DNA from: Erodium maritimum
Lineage: Eukaryota; Streptophyta; Magnoliopsida; Geraniales; Geraniaceae
Assembly (NCBI GenBank): GCA_963921825.1
Contig: OY997592.1
Coordinates: 22,137,432 to 22,201,431, forward strand
Length of the DNA: 64,000 nucleotides
Reading direction: 5' to 3'
Shown here in pieces: positions 46,586 to 57,875 of this stretch (within the stretch, counting starts at the first letter, position 1; each line of letters opens with the position of its first letter). Below the pieces are notes generated by a model. That model saw only the letters and a program-made list of their open reading frames with translations, was not told the DNA's origin and ran no database searches. The translations under genes were made by a program, and so were the position numbers.

Positions 46586-49432
46586 TGTTGGGTCTCGAGG
46601 TAGGGTTGGAGATGAACCAACTCGCATTGTAAAATCAATGAAAACCAATAGACAATTAAAACCATGAAACAACTAACAAAGAATGGATTCACAAAAAAAA
46701 ATTCAACACAACTTCTTACCAAAACAAGAACACCGGGTAACGAATGGTTGGCTTGAGTCTCCAAGATGCCTACGTATCCACATGGGAATCAAAGCCATGT
46801 AGTTCTTCTCTTTGAGAACTCAAGAACACAAAAATGGAGGTGGGAGCTTACCTTGGCCGAAACTGCCATGGAGAGGAGGGAGAAGTTGTGTTTCCAATTC
46901 TTGTCTTGTGTTTGTTATGTTGAAAAATATGACTTAAACATAACAAACCCCATACTTGTCCAACTAAAGGCATGGGACAAGCATGGTGACAAGTAAGGTG
47001 TAAATAGGACAAAGTATGGCTAGATAAGATAGGGTTAGGTGGTGAATCACCAACACCTTAATCCTTGTCATGCTTACTTAGTACTAATTAATCAAGACTT
47101 GATTAATTAGTTCGGGAAAGGCCGTATCCGAACTATGGTTCACCTTTGTTTCCATCGTCCACACTGCGACTGACCTTCGTTCCCCATTCCAACCTGCGAC
47201 CTATTCGCGATTCTTCAAAACTATCAAAATCTGTTATTTTGGATGACACCGTTAGTTTTGCTTAGAAAAAGACAAATTTTCCCTCAAACTTGAAATAGAT
47301 TTGTTTTAAATCAAATTAATAAATATTTTTTTTAATTTATCTATAAATAAACTTTTAAAATTTATTTATAATCTGATATTAACAAATCTGATTTTTAAAA
47401 TTTTTTTATATATAATAATCATATTTTAATTATAAAAATATATTTTTTTTAACCAAAATTGAATTTTTTTTTGACATTTTCTTCTTCTTCCCCAAATCTC
47501 CAACCGATGAACACAAACCCAAATCTTCTTCTTCTTTTTTTATTATTTATCATTTTATACTTTTTTTTCAAACCCAAATATGGACACAAATAGAGTACGA
47601 TGGTGGTTCTATGTTCATCATCTCAAATCTGCAGAACCGAAGCTCCATCGGAGACGAAGAGCATCAGTGAGTTCGAGATTATGTACTCTGCAGAGCCAAA
47701 TCCAAGAAGACGAACTCTGAAACCACATCCAATAAAATCCCCAAATCTCTTTATTTGGTTCACGCCCACGACGGGATGAACTTCTCAGATCTGCAATTCG
47801 TGTGGGGCTTTTTTTAAGCATGTTTTTTTCATGAAAAGAAAGGGAGGAGTTTTTTTAAATCTAGCCCGAGCTTCACCATGGATGCTCACCATGGATGAGT
47901 ATGGAAGAAGAAGATGATGGGTATGGGAAGAAGGTCATGAGAGATGAGCATGGGAGATGGGTATGGCGTGATGTTGATGGTTGATAGTTTTGAAGAATAG
48001 CGAATAGTTCGCAGATGGGAATTGAGATCAAAGGTAAGTCGCAGTTAGGATGGGGAAATCAAAGGTGAAACATAATTGGGATGCGGCTTTTCCCCTAATG
48101 GCAATTTGGCCATTTACAAAAAAATGGAAAGGCACGTGGCTGTCACGCGCTGTAAATACTGACGATGCCGTCAAAACATACGGTTTCCGTTAGTTTCTGA
48201 GAATCGCGAAAAGATCACCGATGGGAATGGGGAACGAAGGTCAGTTGGGAAGCGGCCTTTCCCCTAATTAGTTCCATGGGCCTTGGTTGCATGGGCCTTT
48301 CATGGGCCTCTTAGAACATGGCACGTGGCAGTTTCCAACGAGGTCTCGTGATTCGCTCATCGCTTCCAAGCCTTCCATACCGGAAATGTCCAACATTATC
48401 CGAGGCGATCAATCCCAAGATTCCAAGCCTTGTCTCGATCCGTAAAGTCCTATTCACTTACGGGCACATGACCCAAAACCCAGTTTTGGTCATGTCCCGA
48501 AACAACTCCCTTTTGACCATTCTCCATATATGTGTCAATGAGCTTCACCCTACGGTTTGACCCTTATGTTTATGCATGTCAATTGATCAACGTAAAATCC
48601 CATTTTACTTGATCTTATTTAAGTGGCAACTAACGAGAGTTTAGTATTGCCTGACACTGCATAACGAATCAACCCTGTCGATTCTAACCTTTTCGTCGTC
48701 CCTGTCATCATCCTTTTATCTCCGATATCCTTATTGAGATAAGGCATAGAGTCGTCATCCTTATTATTCTCAATCACTGTTCCTTGATATGTGAGATGAC
48801 AGAATATATGATACCTAGTATCATGTGCATGGCCATGCTATTCTTTCAGTCATTCTCGATCAAGCGGCTGAGAACCGATATCTTTCCCATACCGTAGTAT
48901 GAGGGATAAATCTCTTAGCCATCGTTCGTGTCACTCATGCAGTCCATCCCCAAGCCAATCATGACCGTTATGGAAGCCCTGTTACGGACAACGTTAGGCT
49001 CAGGTTAAACTCAATTGTTTACTGCATAATGATCACAAAGACTCCTTGGTCTAAGGATACATGACAAGCTACGACAATGAATATGTTCATGACTTGATCT
49101 ATGGAACATATTCATGTCGGGTCGTCCAATATCATGTCCCACATGATATCTATGATCAGACTCCGTAATCTCATTCGAATGACTAACAGAACGTAAGCCA
49201 TAAAGAGCCATCTTTCATACTAGTCGATTCTAGTGAAGCATTGTTGACTAGGGACCCATCGAGTGTGATCTATCTCGATCTATGGTTCTATTCGCATGGT
49301 GGGCATAGATCAGAGCACACATCGATATATTACTCCAACACATAAGTAATATAAAGTCGCTTTAATTTTATTGCTAACGATGATATATACATTTGGACAT
49401 TTATGATTGAACTACAGGCACTAATACTAACA
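46586..49432 (-). mobile_element. solo LTR, family 1, carrying a Mutator-type element
   Basis: It begins TGTTGGGTCTCGAGGTAGGG and ends CACTAATACTAACA, with a perfect duplication CATAG (46581-46585 and 49433-49437). Subtracting the 1161 bp of inserted element and duplication leaves 1686 bp, the usual family-1 LTR length. Confidence 0.94.
47113..48264. mobile_element. Mutator-type non-autonomous element, 1152 bp
   Basis: The ends are CGGGAAAGGCCGTATCCGAA and, in reverse complement from the right, GGGGAAAGGCCGCTTCCCAA. The 9-bp flanks TAATTAGTT (47104-47112 and 48265-48273) are identical, the Mutator signature. The target lies in the LTR palindrome. The interior is AT-rich (47260-47480), with a 47490-47820 segment that has no recognisable protein. 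The left arm (about 110 bp) is also matched in inverse orientation at about 47985-48095, about 170 bp inside the right end, so the right side holds two successive ends. No transposase is encoded. Confidence 0.88.
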
Positions 49433-49437
49433 CATAG

Positions 49438-51513
49438 CACCCAAATCAAAGAAGTACTTCTTTGTAAGATATCCTAAGGATACTAGAGGATATTACTTCT
49501 ATAACGCTATAGCAAACAAAGTGTTTGTTGCTCGGGAAGAGGTCTTTTTGGAAAGAGAATTTATTTCCAAAGGAAACAGTGGGAGGATTATTGAACATCA
49601 AGAAGTTATAGAACCACAAAATAGTGTTGTGCCTGAAATGGATACTCAAGTACATGAACAAGAGAATCTAGTACCAGAAGTTGTACTATAAGTGTCAAAG
49701 GTCTGATAGGACACGTCCAGTGTTAGTCTTAGTGCCCGTAGTTCAATCCTAAATGTCCAAATGTATATATCATCGTTAGCAATAAAATTAAAGCGGCTTT
49801 ATATTACTTATGTGTTTGAGTAATATATCGATGTGTGCTCTGATCTATGCCCACCATGCGAATAGAACCATAGATCGAGATAGATCACACTCGATGGGTC
49901 CCTAGTCAACAAAGCTTCACTAGAAGCGACTAGTATGAAAGATGGCTCTTTATGGCTTACGTTCTGTTAGTCATTGGAATGAGATTCCGGAGTCTGATCA
50001 TAGATATCATGTGGGACATGATATTGGACGACCCGCCCTGAATATGTGCCATAGATTAAGTCATGAACATATTCAGTGTTGTAGCTTGTCATGTATCCTT
50101 AGACCAAGGAGTCTTTGTGATCGCTATGTAGTCAACAACTGAGTTTGACCTGAGCCTAACGTTGTCCGTAACAGGGCTTCCATAACGGCCAGGATTGGCT
50201 TGGGGACGGGCTACATGAGTGACACGAAAGACGGCTAAGGGATTTATCCCTCATACTAAGGTATGGGAAAGATATCGGTTCTCGGCCGCTTGATCGAGAG
50301 TGACTGGAAGAATAGCATGGCCATGCACATGATACTGGGTATCATATCTTCAGTCATCTCACATATCAAGGAACGGTGATTGAGAATAATAAGGATGACG
50401 GCTCTATGCCTTATCTCAATCAGGATATCGGAGATAAAAGGATAATGACAGGGACGACGGAAAGGTTAGAATCGACAGGGTCGATTCGTTATGTAGTGTC
50501 AGGCAATACTAAAGTCTCGTTAGTTGCCACTTAAATAGGATCAAGTAAAATGGGATTTTACGTTGATCTATTGACATGCATAAACCTAAGGGTCACACCG
50601 GAGGATGAAACTCATTGACACATTTATGGAGAATGGCCAAAAGGGAGTTGTCTCGGGAGATGACCAAAACTGGGTTTTGGGTCATGTGCCCGTAAGTGAA
50701 TAGGACTTCACAGATCGAGACAAGGCTTGGAGTCTTGGGATTGATCGCGTCGGATAATGTTGGACATTTCCGGTATGGAAGGCATGGAGGCGATGAGCGA
50801 ATCACGGGACCTCGTTGGAAATGGCCACGGGCCATGTTCCAAGAGGCCCGTGAAAGGCCCATGCAACCAAGGCCCATGGAACTAATTAATCAAGTCTTGA
50901 TTAATTAGTACTAAGTAAGCAAGACAAGGATTAAGGTGTTGGTGATTCACCACCTAACCCAATCTTGTCTTGCCATACTTTGTCCTATTTACACCTTACT
51001 TGACACCATACTTGTCCCATGCCTTTAGTTGGACAAGTATGGGTTTTGTTATGTTTAAGTCATCTTTTTTCAACATAAAAAACACAAGACAAGAATAGGA
51101 AACACATTTTCTCTCCCTCTTCCATGGCCATTTCGGGTTTGGCTAGTTTCCTCCTCCATTTTTGTGTTCTTGAGTCCTCAAAGAGAAGAACTACGTGGCT
51201 TTGATTCCCATGTGGATACGTAGGCGTCTTGGAGACTCAAGCCAATCATTCGTTACCCGGTGTTCTTGTTTTGGTAAGAACTAGTGCTGAATTTTTCTCT
51301 TGTGAATCCATTCTTTGTTAGTTGTTTCATGGTTTTAATCGTCTCTTGGTTTTCCTTGATTTTCCGCTGCGAGTTGGTTCATCTCCAACCCTACCTCGAG
51401 ACCCAACATCCAGCCCCTATGAGATATGGGTTTCTCACTTCGGAGAATAATGACGTGATACTTGTGGATCAAAATGACCCCACATCATATCAAGAGGCCA
51501 TTAACGAGCTGTA
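49438..51513 (+). pseudogene. copia pol fragment (integrase end and hinge), E-type
   Basis: The sequence 49443-49720 translates as FVRYPKDTRGYYFYNAI, ANKVFVAREEVFLEREFISK, VPEMDTQVHEQENLV. After the solo LTR it resumes (51409-51513) with PMRYGFLTSENNDVILVDQN and DPTSYQEAINEL. It is collinear with 56750-57100 of element E but is a different copy. It is cut on the left by the end of element D and on the right by element E's 5' LTR region. The stop at 49690 is a CAA-to-TAA type change relative to E. Confidence 0.83.
49721..51408 (+). mobile_element. solo LTR, family 1 (1688 bp)
   Basis: It begins TGTTAGTCTTAGTGCCC and ends CGAGACCCAACA, flanked by a perfect duplication TCCAG (49716-49720 and 51409-51413). 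The host pol fragment reads across the site once one duplication copy is removed. It contains the intact palindrome at 50881-50909. Confidence 0.96.
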
Positions 51514-52207
51514 GAGATCCATTCATGGATTGAAGTGGGCTCATCGGAGTCCATTAAGTGAATAAAATAATATTATATTCGATATGCAAATAATGAACCC
51601 ACATCCTTCGAAGTACATTAAGTGAATAAAATAATATTATATTTGATATAATACTTATTTATTCATAACTCGTTTTTCGAATTGCTAATATAATAAAGAT
51701 TATGTTGGGAAATTAATATGCAAATATGACTCTTGAATTTTCGAAATTCAAAGAGGGCATTTATGCATGTCCACTACTTCTAAAATGAGACACTTGTCAT
51801 AAAGAGAAGACCAAGTGTTGGACTTTCTTAAAATGACAAGGTGTGATCATGTTGGGGTATGAAAACATGCTAGAGTAGAGAAAAGTCATATTTTCTCCCA
51901 AGAGATAAAGAGAAAAACGAGAGAGAAAGTTTGAAGAAGTGTTCTTCATTTTCGTGCTAGCACACAACTGATTTTGGGGAACCTTGTTGGTGTGGATACT
52001 AGTAGAGGACAGGTCCTTTTGGAGACGTCTAAACTCAATCACGTAGCAAAAGCTCCCTTCGTCCCTGTCTCGAACTAGACTCAAACCGAAAGAGTTGATT
52101 TCCTTGGATCCTTGACTTGTTAGTTTACTCGGAATTACTTGGATCTTGAGGCTCTTCTCGGGAAATGTTTTTATTTCCGCAGCTTGTTTGCTTCCTAGAA
52201 TCCAACA
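51514..52207 (+). repeat. 5' LTR of element E (3' part)
   Basis: It ends GAATCCAACA, one base before the primer-binding site. The LTR start (TGTTAGTTTTGTGCCC, as at 58619) is not found here, so the left part is missing. A segment AGTGAATAAAATAATATTAT occurs twice (51558 and 51620). Confidence 0.7.
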
Positions 52208-52208
52208 G

Positions 52209-52220
52209 TGGTATCAGAGC
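52209..52220 (+). promoter_or_regulatory. primer-binding site of element E (tRNA-iMet)
   Basis: TGGTATCAGAGC, one base after the LTR end: the perfect copia initiator-Met tRNA primer site. Confidence 0.96.
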
Positions 52221-52659
52221 CTCTTGTAATTCGTTTAAACTGACCATGCATGCTTGTTTGATGTATGTGTTTTCGAGTTTGAGAAGTTTATGTTGATGCA
52301 TGTTTGATTGTTGGCCTAATCTGCATAATATAAGCCTTTTTGATGATTGACATATGCTTTAGTTACGAGCTATGATTATGCAGACTGTTTTCTAATAGGT
52401 TCCGTAGTTATGAACTGTGTGATAATCTGTTGTGAACAGATAAATTATTTCACAATGTGATTGTGAAGTGTTAAAGGTGTTGGTAGTATGCATGCACAAG
52501 TGCTAGTACTACGCATGCACTGGTGCTGGTAGCACCATGCACAAGCGCTGGTACTACGCTTGCATGGGTGTTGGTAGCTCACTTGTGGGGTGCTGGTATT
52601 GTGAGTTACTTTGTTATGAACAGATTGTTTAAATCACAATATGGTTAAGATATATCAAA

Positions 52660-53465
52660 CCAAATGGTTAAGATATTAAATCACCCTTATGTTTAAAATG
52701 ACTAATTTGGTACCCCTATGTTTAAAATGACCAATTTGGTACCCTTATGTTTAAAATGACCAATTGGATACCCTTTTGTTTTGTCCACAGACGGAAGTGG
52801 CATATTCCGTTAGAAAACTAACGGAATATTCCTATAAGTTAGTCATGTGCAGTTAAGTGGGGTATGAAATGACGATTTTACCCTTTCTTATTTTGCACTA
52901 ATAAATTTGATAAACAAAATTACCATTATATTCTTAGTTATAATACAAGAAATAATTAAATAATAAAAAATAAAATAATAACTTAATGAATAATAATAAT
53001 AATAAATTAAAAGATAAAAAATTTAAAAAAAGTAAAAAAAAATTTAAAAATTAAAAAATATAAAAAAACTAAAATAAATGAATAAATAATAAATAAATTT
53101 TTAGTTATTAATTATAAATTATTCAGAAAATTTAAAAACAATTATTAACTATTTCAGAAAATAACAAATAAGAAATTCGAAAAATATATTAAAATAAAAA
53201 ATTTATAAAAAAATTAATTCAAAAGAATAAAATAAATATATTATTTTAATTAAAAAAATAAAACAACTTATTAAAAAATAAGTTTAAAAATAAAGTCAAA
53301 ATTCAATATAAGGGTAAAATGGTCATTTTACATTTAAAGTCAAAAGTCAACTAAATCAATATAAGGGTAAAAATGGTCATTTCACATTACTGTGTTAGTT
53401 TTTAACCAAATTAACTCAAAACGTTCGTGACAGAACATAATGGTACCAAAAAGTATATAACCCTT
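52660..53465. mobile_element. probable MITE-like AT-rich insertion
   Basis: The left side repeats ATGTTTAAAATGACCAATTT in tandem (three units, 52690-52765), then continues TTTTGTTTTGTCCACAGACG. The right side, reverse-complemented, reads TTTTTGGTACCATTATGTTC followed by GTGAAATGACCATTTTTACC, which parallels the left side's 'atgaaatgacgattttaccc'. The ends are imperfect and the target duplication is uncertain, so only the inverted-repeat nature is claimed. The core (52920-53290) is almost pure A/T. Confidence 0.5.
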
Positions 53466-54167
53466 AAAACAAATTCGAATGTCATGGAATTCAAAGGATA
53501 GATTGATTCCGATGAGGTTTGTCCTTGGTAATTCAAATGCCTTAGTGGAAAAAATCTTCAGACCACCGCTTGGGGCTCTGTCCCCGTACCCCGCCAGGGG
53601 CGCTGCCCCTTGACCTCGTTAGAGGCATTGCAATTGTCGTTTGAGTAAGACATCATTTCGGTGTTGTGATAACATGTTGAGTTGATATGTGTTTTTTATC
53701 GCATGGTGCATAGCAGAGCTCAATTCGACCAATGTGTTTGTTTTATACTTTTGGGTTGTAATCTAAATTCGGCATGCATGTCATTTTTTTGTTGGAATAA
53801 GTAGATTAGTTCTTGCTTCTTTATTTTTTAACAATAGAAGTCGAAGATGGAGTTTTTCAAAAGAAGAAAGTTCTTGAAGGAAGGTCAAGAAAGCAAGTGG
53901 GAGGTGGATCACAAAGATGGAGGTTCAAGAAGAAGAGTTCTTTTGAAAACATGTTTTTGTTTCACCCCTAGGATTGACCTTTGGTCTTCATATGGGCTTA
54001 TGGAGACCAACTTAGTGATGGGCCATGCTATGACTCGTTTACTTTTATGCTTTTGCATGGCATTGTATGACTCTTACGCTAGTAACATGCTTAGGCAGTT
54101 TGCATCTGCTAACAAAACGACCTTGTGTATATGATACAATAAGGAGAAATCAACCCTAAATAACAGA

Positions 54168-54380
54168 TTATGCCAAAGCAAGGTGCACACAATTGCCTAA
54201 GTTAGATGGATTGAACCTTAGATCGCTATATGTGGGTTATGCCAAAGCAAGGCACACATAGTTGTCTAAGTTAGATACGATGGATTGAACCTTGGATTGT
54301 TATGTGTAGTTTATGCCAAAGCAAGGTGCACATGGTTGTCCAAATTAGACATCCATACATGGTTAAACTTAACTAGGTTA
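54168..54380. repeat. tandem array, 3 x about 70 bp, in E leader
   Basis: Units begin TTATGCCAAAGCAAGG at 54168, 54237 and 54311. Each continues with a GCACAYA, TTGYCTAAGTTAGA and GGATTGAACCTTRGAT core. Confidence 0.82.
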
Positions 54381-54651
54381 TCAAAAGAGTTTTGGGCCTA
54401 GGCCATCTAATAGAATATGTGCCAACACATGTGATGTGTTTATTCTATCCAAGAGTTGCATGGGATGCAATTGGTAAAGAGTTAGCGACCTAAATAATTC
54501 TGCTCAGGGCGATAAGCCAAAGCTTACTTTAAGTGGAATGAAATATGGATCTTGGTTTTTCAATGTATATTCTAGATACAATTAAGGGTTGATTTCTTTT
54601 AGATTTTAAAATGCCTATTAATTACTTTTCATATCTTTTATGTTATAGATA

Positions 54652-55313
54652 ATGTCTTCAAACAATACACAAAGTTTATCAGTACTATCGACTTTGGACA
54701 AGGATAAGTTGAATGGGACGAATTTTCTAGATTGGGCCAGAAACTTGAGAATTGTTCTTAGGCATGAGAGAAAATAGTATATTCTGGATGAGCCAGTTCA
54801 TGAAGAGCCAGCCTCAAATGCTTTGAAAGCCATTAGAGATGGTTGGACTAACCATTTCAATGACTCTGTTGATGTCACTTGTGTAATGCTTAGTTCCATG
54901 GAGGCTGATCTCCAAAAGATCCTAATGGAGGAGGATGTGTATGACATGATGGTTCAACTCAAGGAAATGTTCAAAGAGAAGGCCATAATTGAAAGGTTCA
55001 ATACTGTCAAAAACCTCATGTCATGCAAGATGCCCGCTGGGAAGAGTTTTAGTCCTCATGTGCTCAAGATAAAGTGTTATCTAGAGCATCTTGAAAGTCT
55101 TGGTTTCAAGATGGAACCGTAGTTGGCCACAGACATTCTTCTCCAGTCATTTCCTGATGAGTATCATAATTTCATTATGAACTTTTATATGCTTAATATG
55201 GTGAAGACCATCTCAAAGTTGCATGAGATGCTTTAAACTGCTGAGAAGAGCATTCAGAATGATGCTACGTATGTTCTGATGGTCAGGAAGAGGACCGAGT
55301 TCAAGAGGAAGGG
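54652..55313 (+). pseudogene. copia gag, element E
   Basis: An ATG at 54652 starts a frame with LSTLDKDKLNGTNFLDWARNLRIVL, the plant copia gag N-terminus. It stops at 54775 (codon 42). The frame continues after that stop through 54823-55122 (VYDMMVQLKEMFKEKA, VKNLMSCKMPAGKSFSPHV) and further single stops at 55120 and 55234, without a frameshift. So the gene is collinear with a complete gag, broken by point stops. Gag forms the particle that packages the element RNA. Confidence 0.85.
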
Positions 55314-56036
55314 GTGAGAAAGGGAAAGGGTCATATGGCTCCCATGGGTTTAAGGCCCATGTCAAGTCTAAGGCCTATGTACAAACCAAGGCCTGCGTAT
55401 GGACAAAGGCATGTGTATGCACAGAGGCCTGGACCCCAATTCCCATCCCCGAAGGACTCAGTTTTCCAATACTACAATGAGCTTGGTCATTGGAAGAGGA
55501 ACTGCAAGAAGTATAAAGGTGATCTGAAGAAGAAAAATGGTAGTGTACCCAGTACTTCAGGTATTCATGTTATAGAGATCAATGCATCTACTTTTGGCTC
55601 TTGGGTATTAGATACTGGATCCAAATCGCATATTTGCACTAATATGCAGGGACTCAAAAGTAGGAGGGCATTGAAGGAAGGCGAGGTGGACCCACGAGTT
55701 GGGGATGACCGTGGAGTTGTGGCCATAGCTGTAGGAACATACGAGTTGGCCTTGCCTAGTGTGCTTATTTTGAAGTTAAGAAACTATTATCATGTACCTA
55801 GGTTTTGTAGAAATATTATCTCCACTTCATGTTTGGACAATGAGGGATATAAGTTTACTATTGGGAATAGTAAATTTAGTCTTTATCATGATAACATTTT
55901 CTATGCCACTGCTTCTAGAGTTGAAGGTCTTTATGCTTTGAACGGTGAAGACTCTAATGAAAAGTCCCTCTATAACATGAACACAAAAAGGTTTAAGTCT
56001 AATGAGACGAACCCTACATTCCTCTAGCACTATCGC
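55314..56036 (+). pseudogene. copia nucleocapsid, protease and GAG-pre-integrase, element E
   Basis: The frame 55314-56027 has a basic stretch, then the knuckle position FQYYNELGHWKRNC, where the first two cysteines (CxxC) are lost but His and the last Cys remain. The protease motif SWVLDTGSKSHIC follows (catalytic Asp present), then NIISTSCLDNEGYKFTIGN and VEGLYALN. It ends at a stop at 56025-56027, exactly where the W of the LWHYRLGH zinc-binding start should be. Reading continues in the same frame after this stop (HYRLGHVIEKHISKL). Confidence 0.87.
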
Positions 56037-56859
56037 TTGGGTCATGTAATTGAGAAACACATATCAAAACTCCAAGACCATAGAATTTTGAGTTCTTTTG
56101 ATTATGAATCAGTTGAAAAATGTGAATCTTGTTTAATGGGCAAGATGACAAGGACACCTTTTTCTGGAACTGGTGAGAGAGTTAGTGGCTTATTAGGAAC
56201 TATACATTCAGATGTATGTGGTCCTTTAAGTGCAACTGTTAGAGGAGGATTTTAGTACTTCATCGCCTTGACGGATGATTTCAGAAGATATGGCTATGTC
56301 TATCTATTGAAACATAAATCTGGATCTTTTGAAAAGTTCAAGGTTTTCAAGAATGAAGTACAAAATCAACTTAGACAAATTATTAAGGCACTACGATCTG
56401 ATCGAGGTGGAGAATATATGGACCAAGAATTTACAAATCATCTGAAGGATTGTGGGATCATTTCTCAATTGACTCCTCCAGGAACACCATAGTGGAATGA
56501 TGTGTCTGAAAGGAGGAATCGAACTCTATTGGATATTGTTCGGTCTGTGATGAGTAACACTGATCTACCAATCTCACTTTGGGGATATGCTCTAGAAACT
56601 TGCATTCATCTTGAACAGAGTACCTTCAAAGGTAGTAGATAAAACACCATATGAGATGTGGACAAGAAAGGTTCCCGGTTTGTCTTTTCTAAAGATATGG
56701 GGATGTGTAACTTATGTGAAGCGAGTAAAGTCAAATAAGATAGCACGCAAATCAAACAAGTGCCTATTTGTAGGATATCCTAATGAAACTAAAGGATATT
56801 ACTTCTACAACGCTACGGAGAATGACGTGTTTTTTTGCTCGGGATGGAGTCTTTTTTGA
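56037..56859 (+). pseudogene. copia integrase, element E
   Basis: Residues after the stop: RLGHV with the HHCC zinc module ending CESCLMGKM, TIHSDVCGPLSATVRGGF (first catalytic Asp), a stop at 56253, then YFIALTDDFRRYGYVY, ALRSDRGGEYMDQEF (second Asp), QLTPPGTP, a stop at 56490, then VSERRNRTLLDIVRS (catalytic Glu), and, after a frameshift near 56600, MNRVPSKVVDKTPYEMW and SFLKIWGCVTYVKRV. The D,D-35-E triad is thus complete. The two stops replace expected glutamines. Confidence 0.88.
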
Positions 56860-57875
56860 AAGAGAGACTATTGAACTCGAAGAAGTTAGAGACCCACACA
56901 GTAGCATTGTGCCTGAGATGAATACTCGAGTAGATGAACAAGAGAATGTAGTATCTGAGGTTGTACCACAAGTGTAAATGAGGTCTGATAGGACACGTCA
57001 AGCCCCTATCAGATATGGGTTTCTTACTTTGGATAATAATGACGTCATAGTTGTGGATCAAGATGAACCAACGTCCTACCAAGATGCTATTGATAACCCG
57101 GACTTTGAGAAATGGATTGAAGCCATGAAATCTGAGATACAATCCATGCATGATAATCAAGTTTGGAACTTGATCGAATCGACTGATGGTTTGAAACCCA
57201 TTGGGTGCAAATGGGTCTTCAGGAAGAAGATAGGCATGGATGGTAATGTGCATACCTACAAAGCTAGGCTGGTTGCAAAAGGTTTCAGACAAACTCATGG
57301 TGTTGACTATGATGAAACCTTCTCACCAGTAGCGATGCTCAAATCCATTCGGATTCTCCTAGCCATAGCTGCATATTAATGGGAATTTACTTAAGGATGT
57401 GTATATGATACAACCTAAAGGTTTTTTCGATCCAGAGAACTCTAGAAAGGTATGCAAGCTGCAAAGATCAATTTATGCATTAAAGCAGGCTTCTCGGAGT
57501 TGGAATCTTCGTTTTGATGAAATGGTCAAAGAGTTTGGCTTCATCAAAAATGAAGACGAGCCTTATGTGTACAAGAAGGCTAGTGGGAGTGCGATCGTAT
57601 TCTTCGTGCTGTATGTAGATGACATACTTCTTATTGGAAATTATATCCCTATATTGCAAGATGTTAAGATATGGTTAGGGAAATGCTTTTCAAAGAACGA
57701 CTTGGGCGAAGCTGCCTACATATTAGGTATCAAAATATATAGAGATAAATCTAGAAAATTTCTGGGCCTAAGTCAGAGCACTTACGTTGACAAGATGTTT
57801 TCGAGGTTTAGTATGCAAAACTCTAAGAGAGAGTTCTTGCCAATGTCCCATGGTATTAGTCTCAGCAATACTTAG
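56860..57875 (+). pseudogene. copia reverse transcriptase with YVDD, element E
   Basis: The hinge (ETIELEEVRDPHSSIVPEM) is followed by the 56978-57379 frame: RQAPIRYGFLTLDNNDVIVV, MHDNQVWNLIE, GCKWVFRKKIGMDGNVHTY, LVAKGFRQTHGVDYDETFSP. After a short frameshift the 57399-57875 frame continues: VYMIQPKGF, KLQRSIYALKQASRSWNLRF, FVLYVDDILLIGN (catalytic YVDD), KNDLGEAAYILGIKIYRD and LGLSQSTYVDKM. It ends at a stop (57873-57875) where a Gln is expected before CPMAQDE. This is the best-preserved RT in the window. Confidence 0.9.

Larger units (their letters stand above)
28420..49437 (-). mobile_element. Ty1/copia element D, nested and 5'-truncated (family 2-like)
   Basis: D consists of a 3' LTR (28420-31652), pol (31653-32943 and 43442-about 45100), gag and leader (to about 46585), interrupted by a solo LTR, by element C and, in the leader, by a second solo LTR. 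After the last (at 49433-49437) only a few bases of leader remain before an unrelated plus-strand copia pol fragment; D's 5' LTR is missing. The five bases before the 3' LTR are AGAAA, whose partner is therefore lost. Net of insertions D resembles C in length and order. Confidence 0.82.
52221..54651 (+). other. leader of element E, with insertions and repeats
   Basis: No protein of known type. It includes GCATGCACAAGTGCTAGTAC-like units (52480-52600), an AT-rich insertion (52660-53465), a GC-rich hairpin-prone stretch (53570-53625, GGGGCTCTGTCCCC and AGGGGCGCTGCCCCT) and a tandem array at 54168-54380. The 95-residue ORF at 53847-54134 has no recognisable domain. Confidence 0.6.

Noticed and set aside
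47490-47820. Captured host gene fragment in the Mutator-type element (Pack-MULE)
   Set aside because: The 67-residue ORF at 47618-47821 and its neighbours gave no protein I can recognise. A database search of 47490-47880 against plant proteins would be decisive.
52660-53465. Mutator-type element with a 9-bp duplication
   Set aside because: I could not fix matching ends or an exact duplication; only the inverted-repeat character is supported.
53847-54134. 95-residue ORF in the leader of element E
   Set aside because: No recognisable domain, lies in an untranslated leader full of repeats, and has no counterpart in the leaders of A, C or D that I could see.
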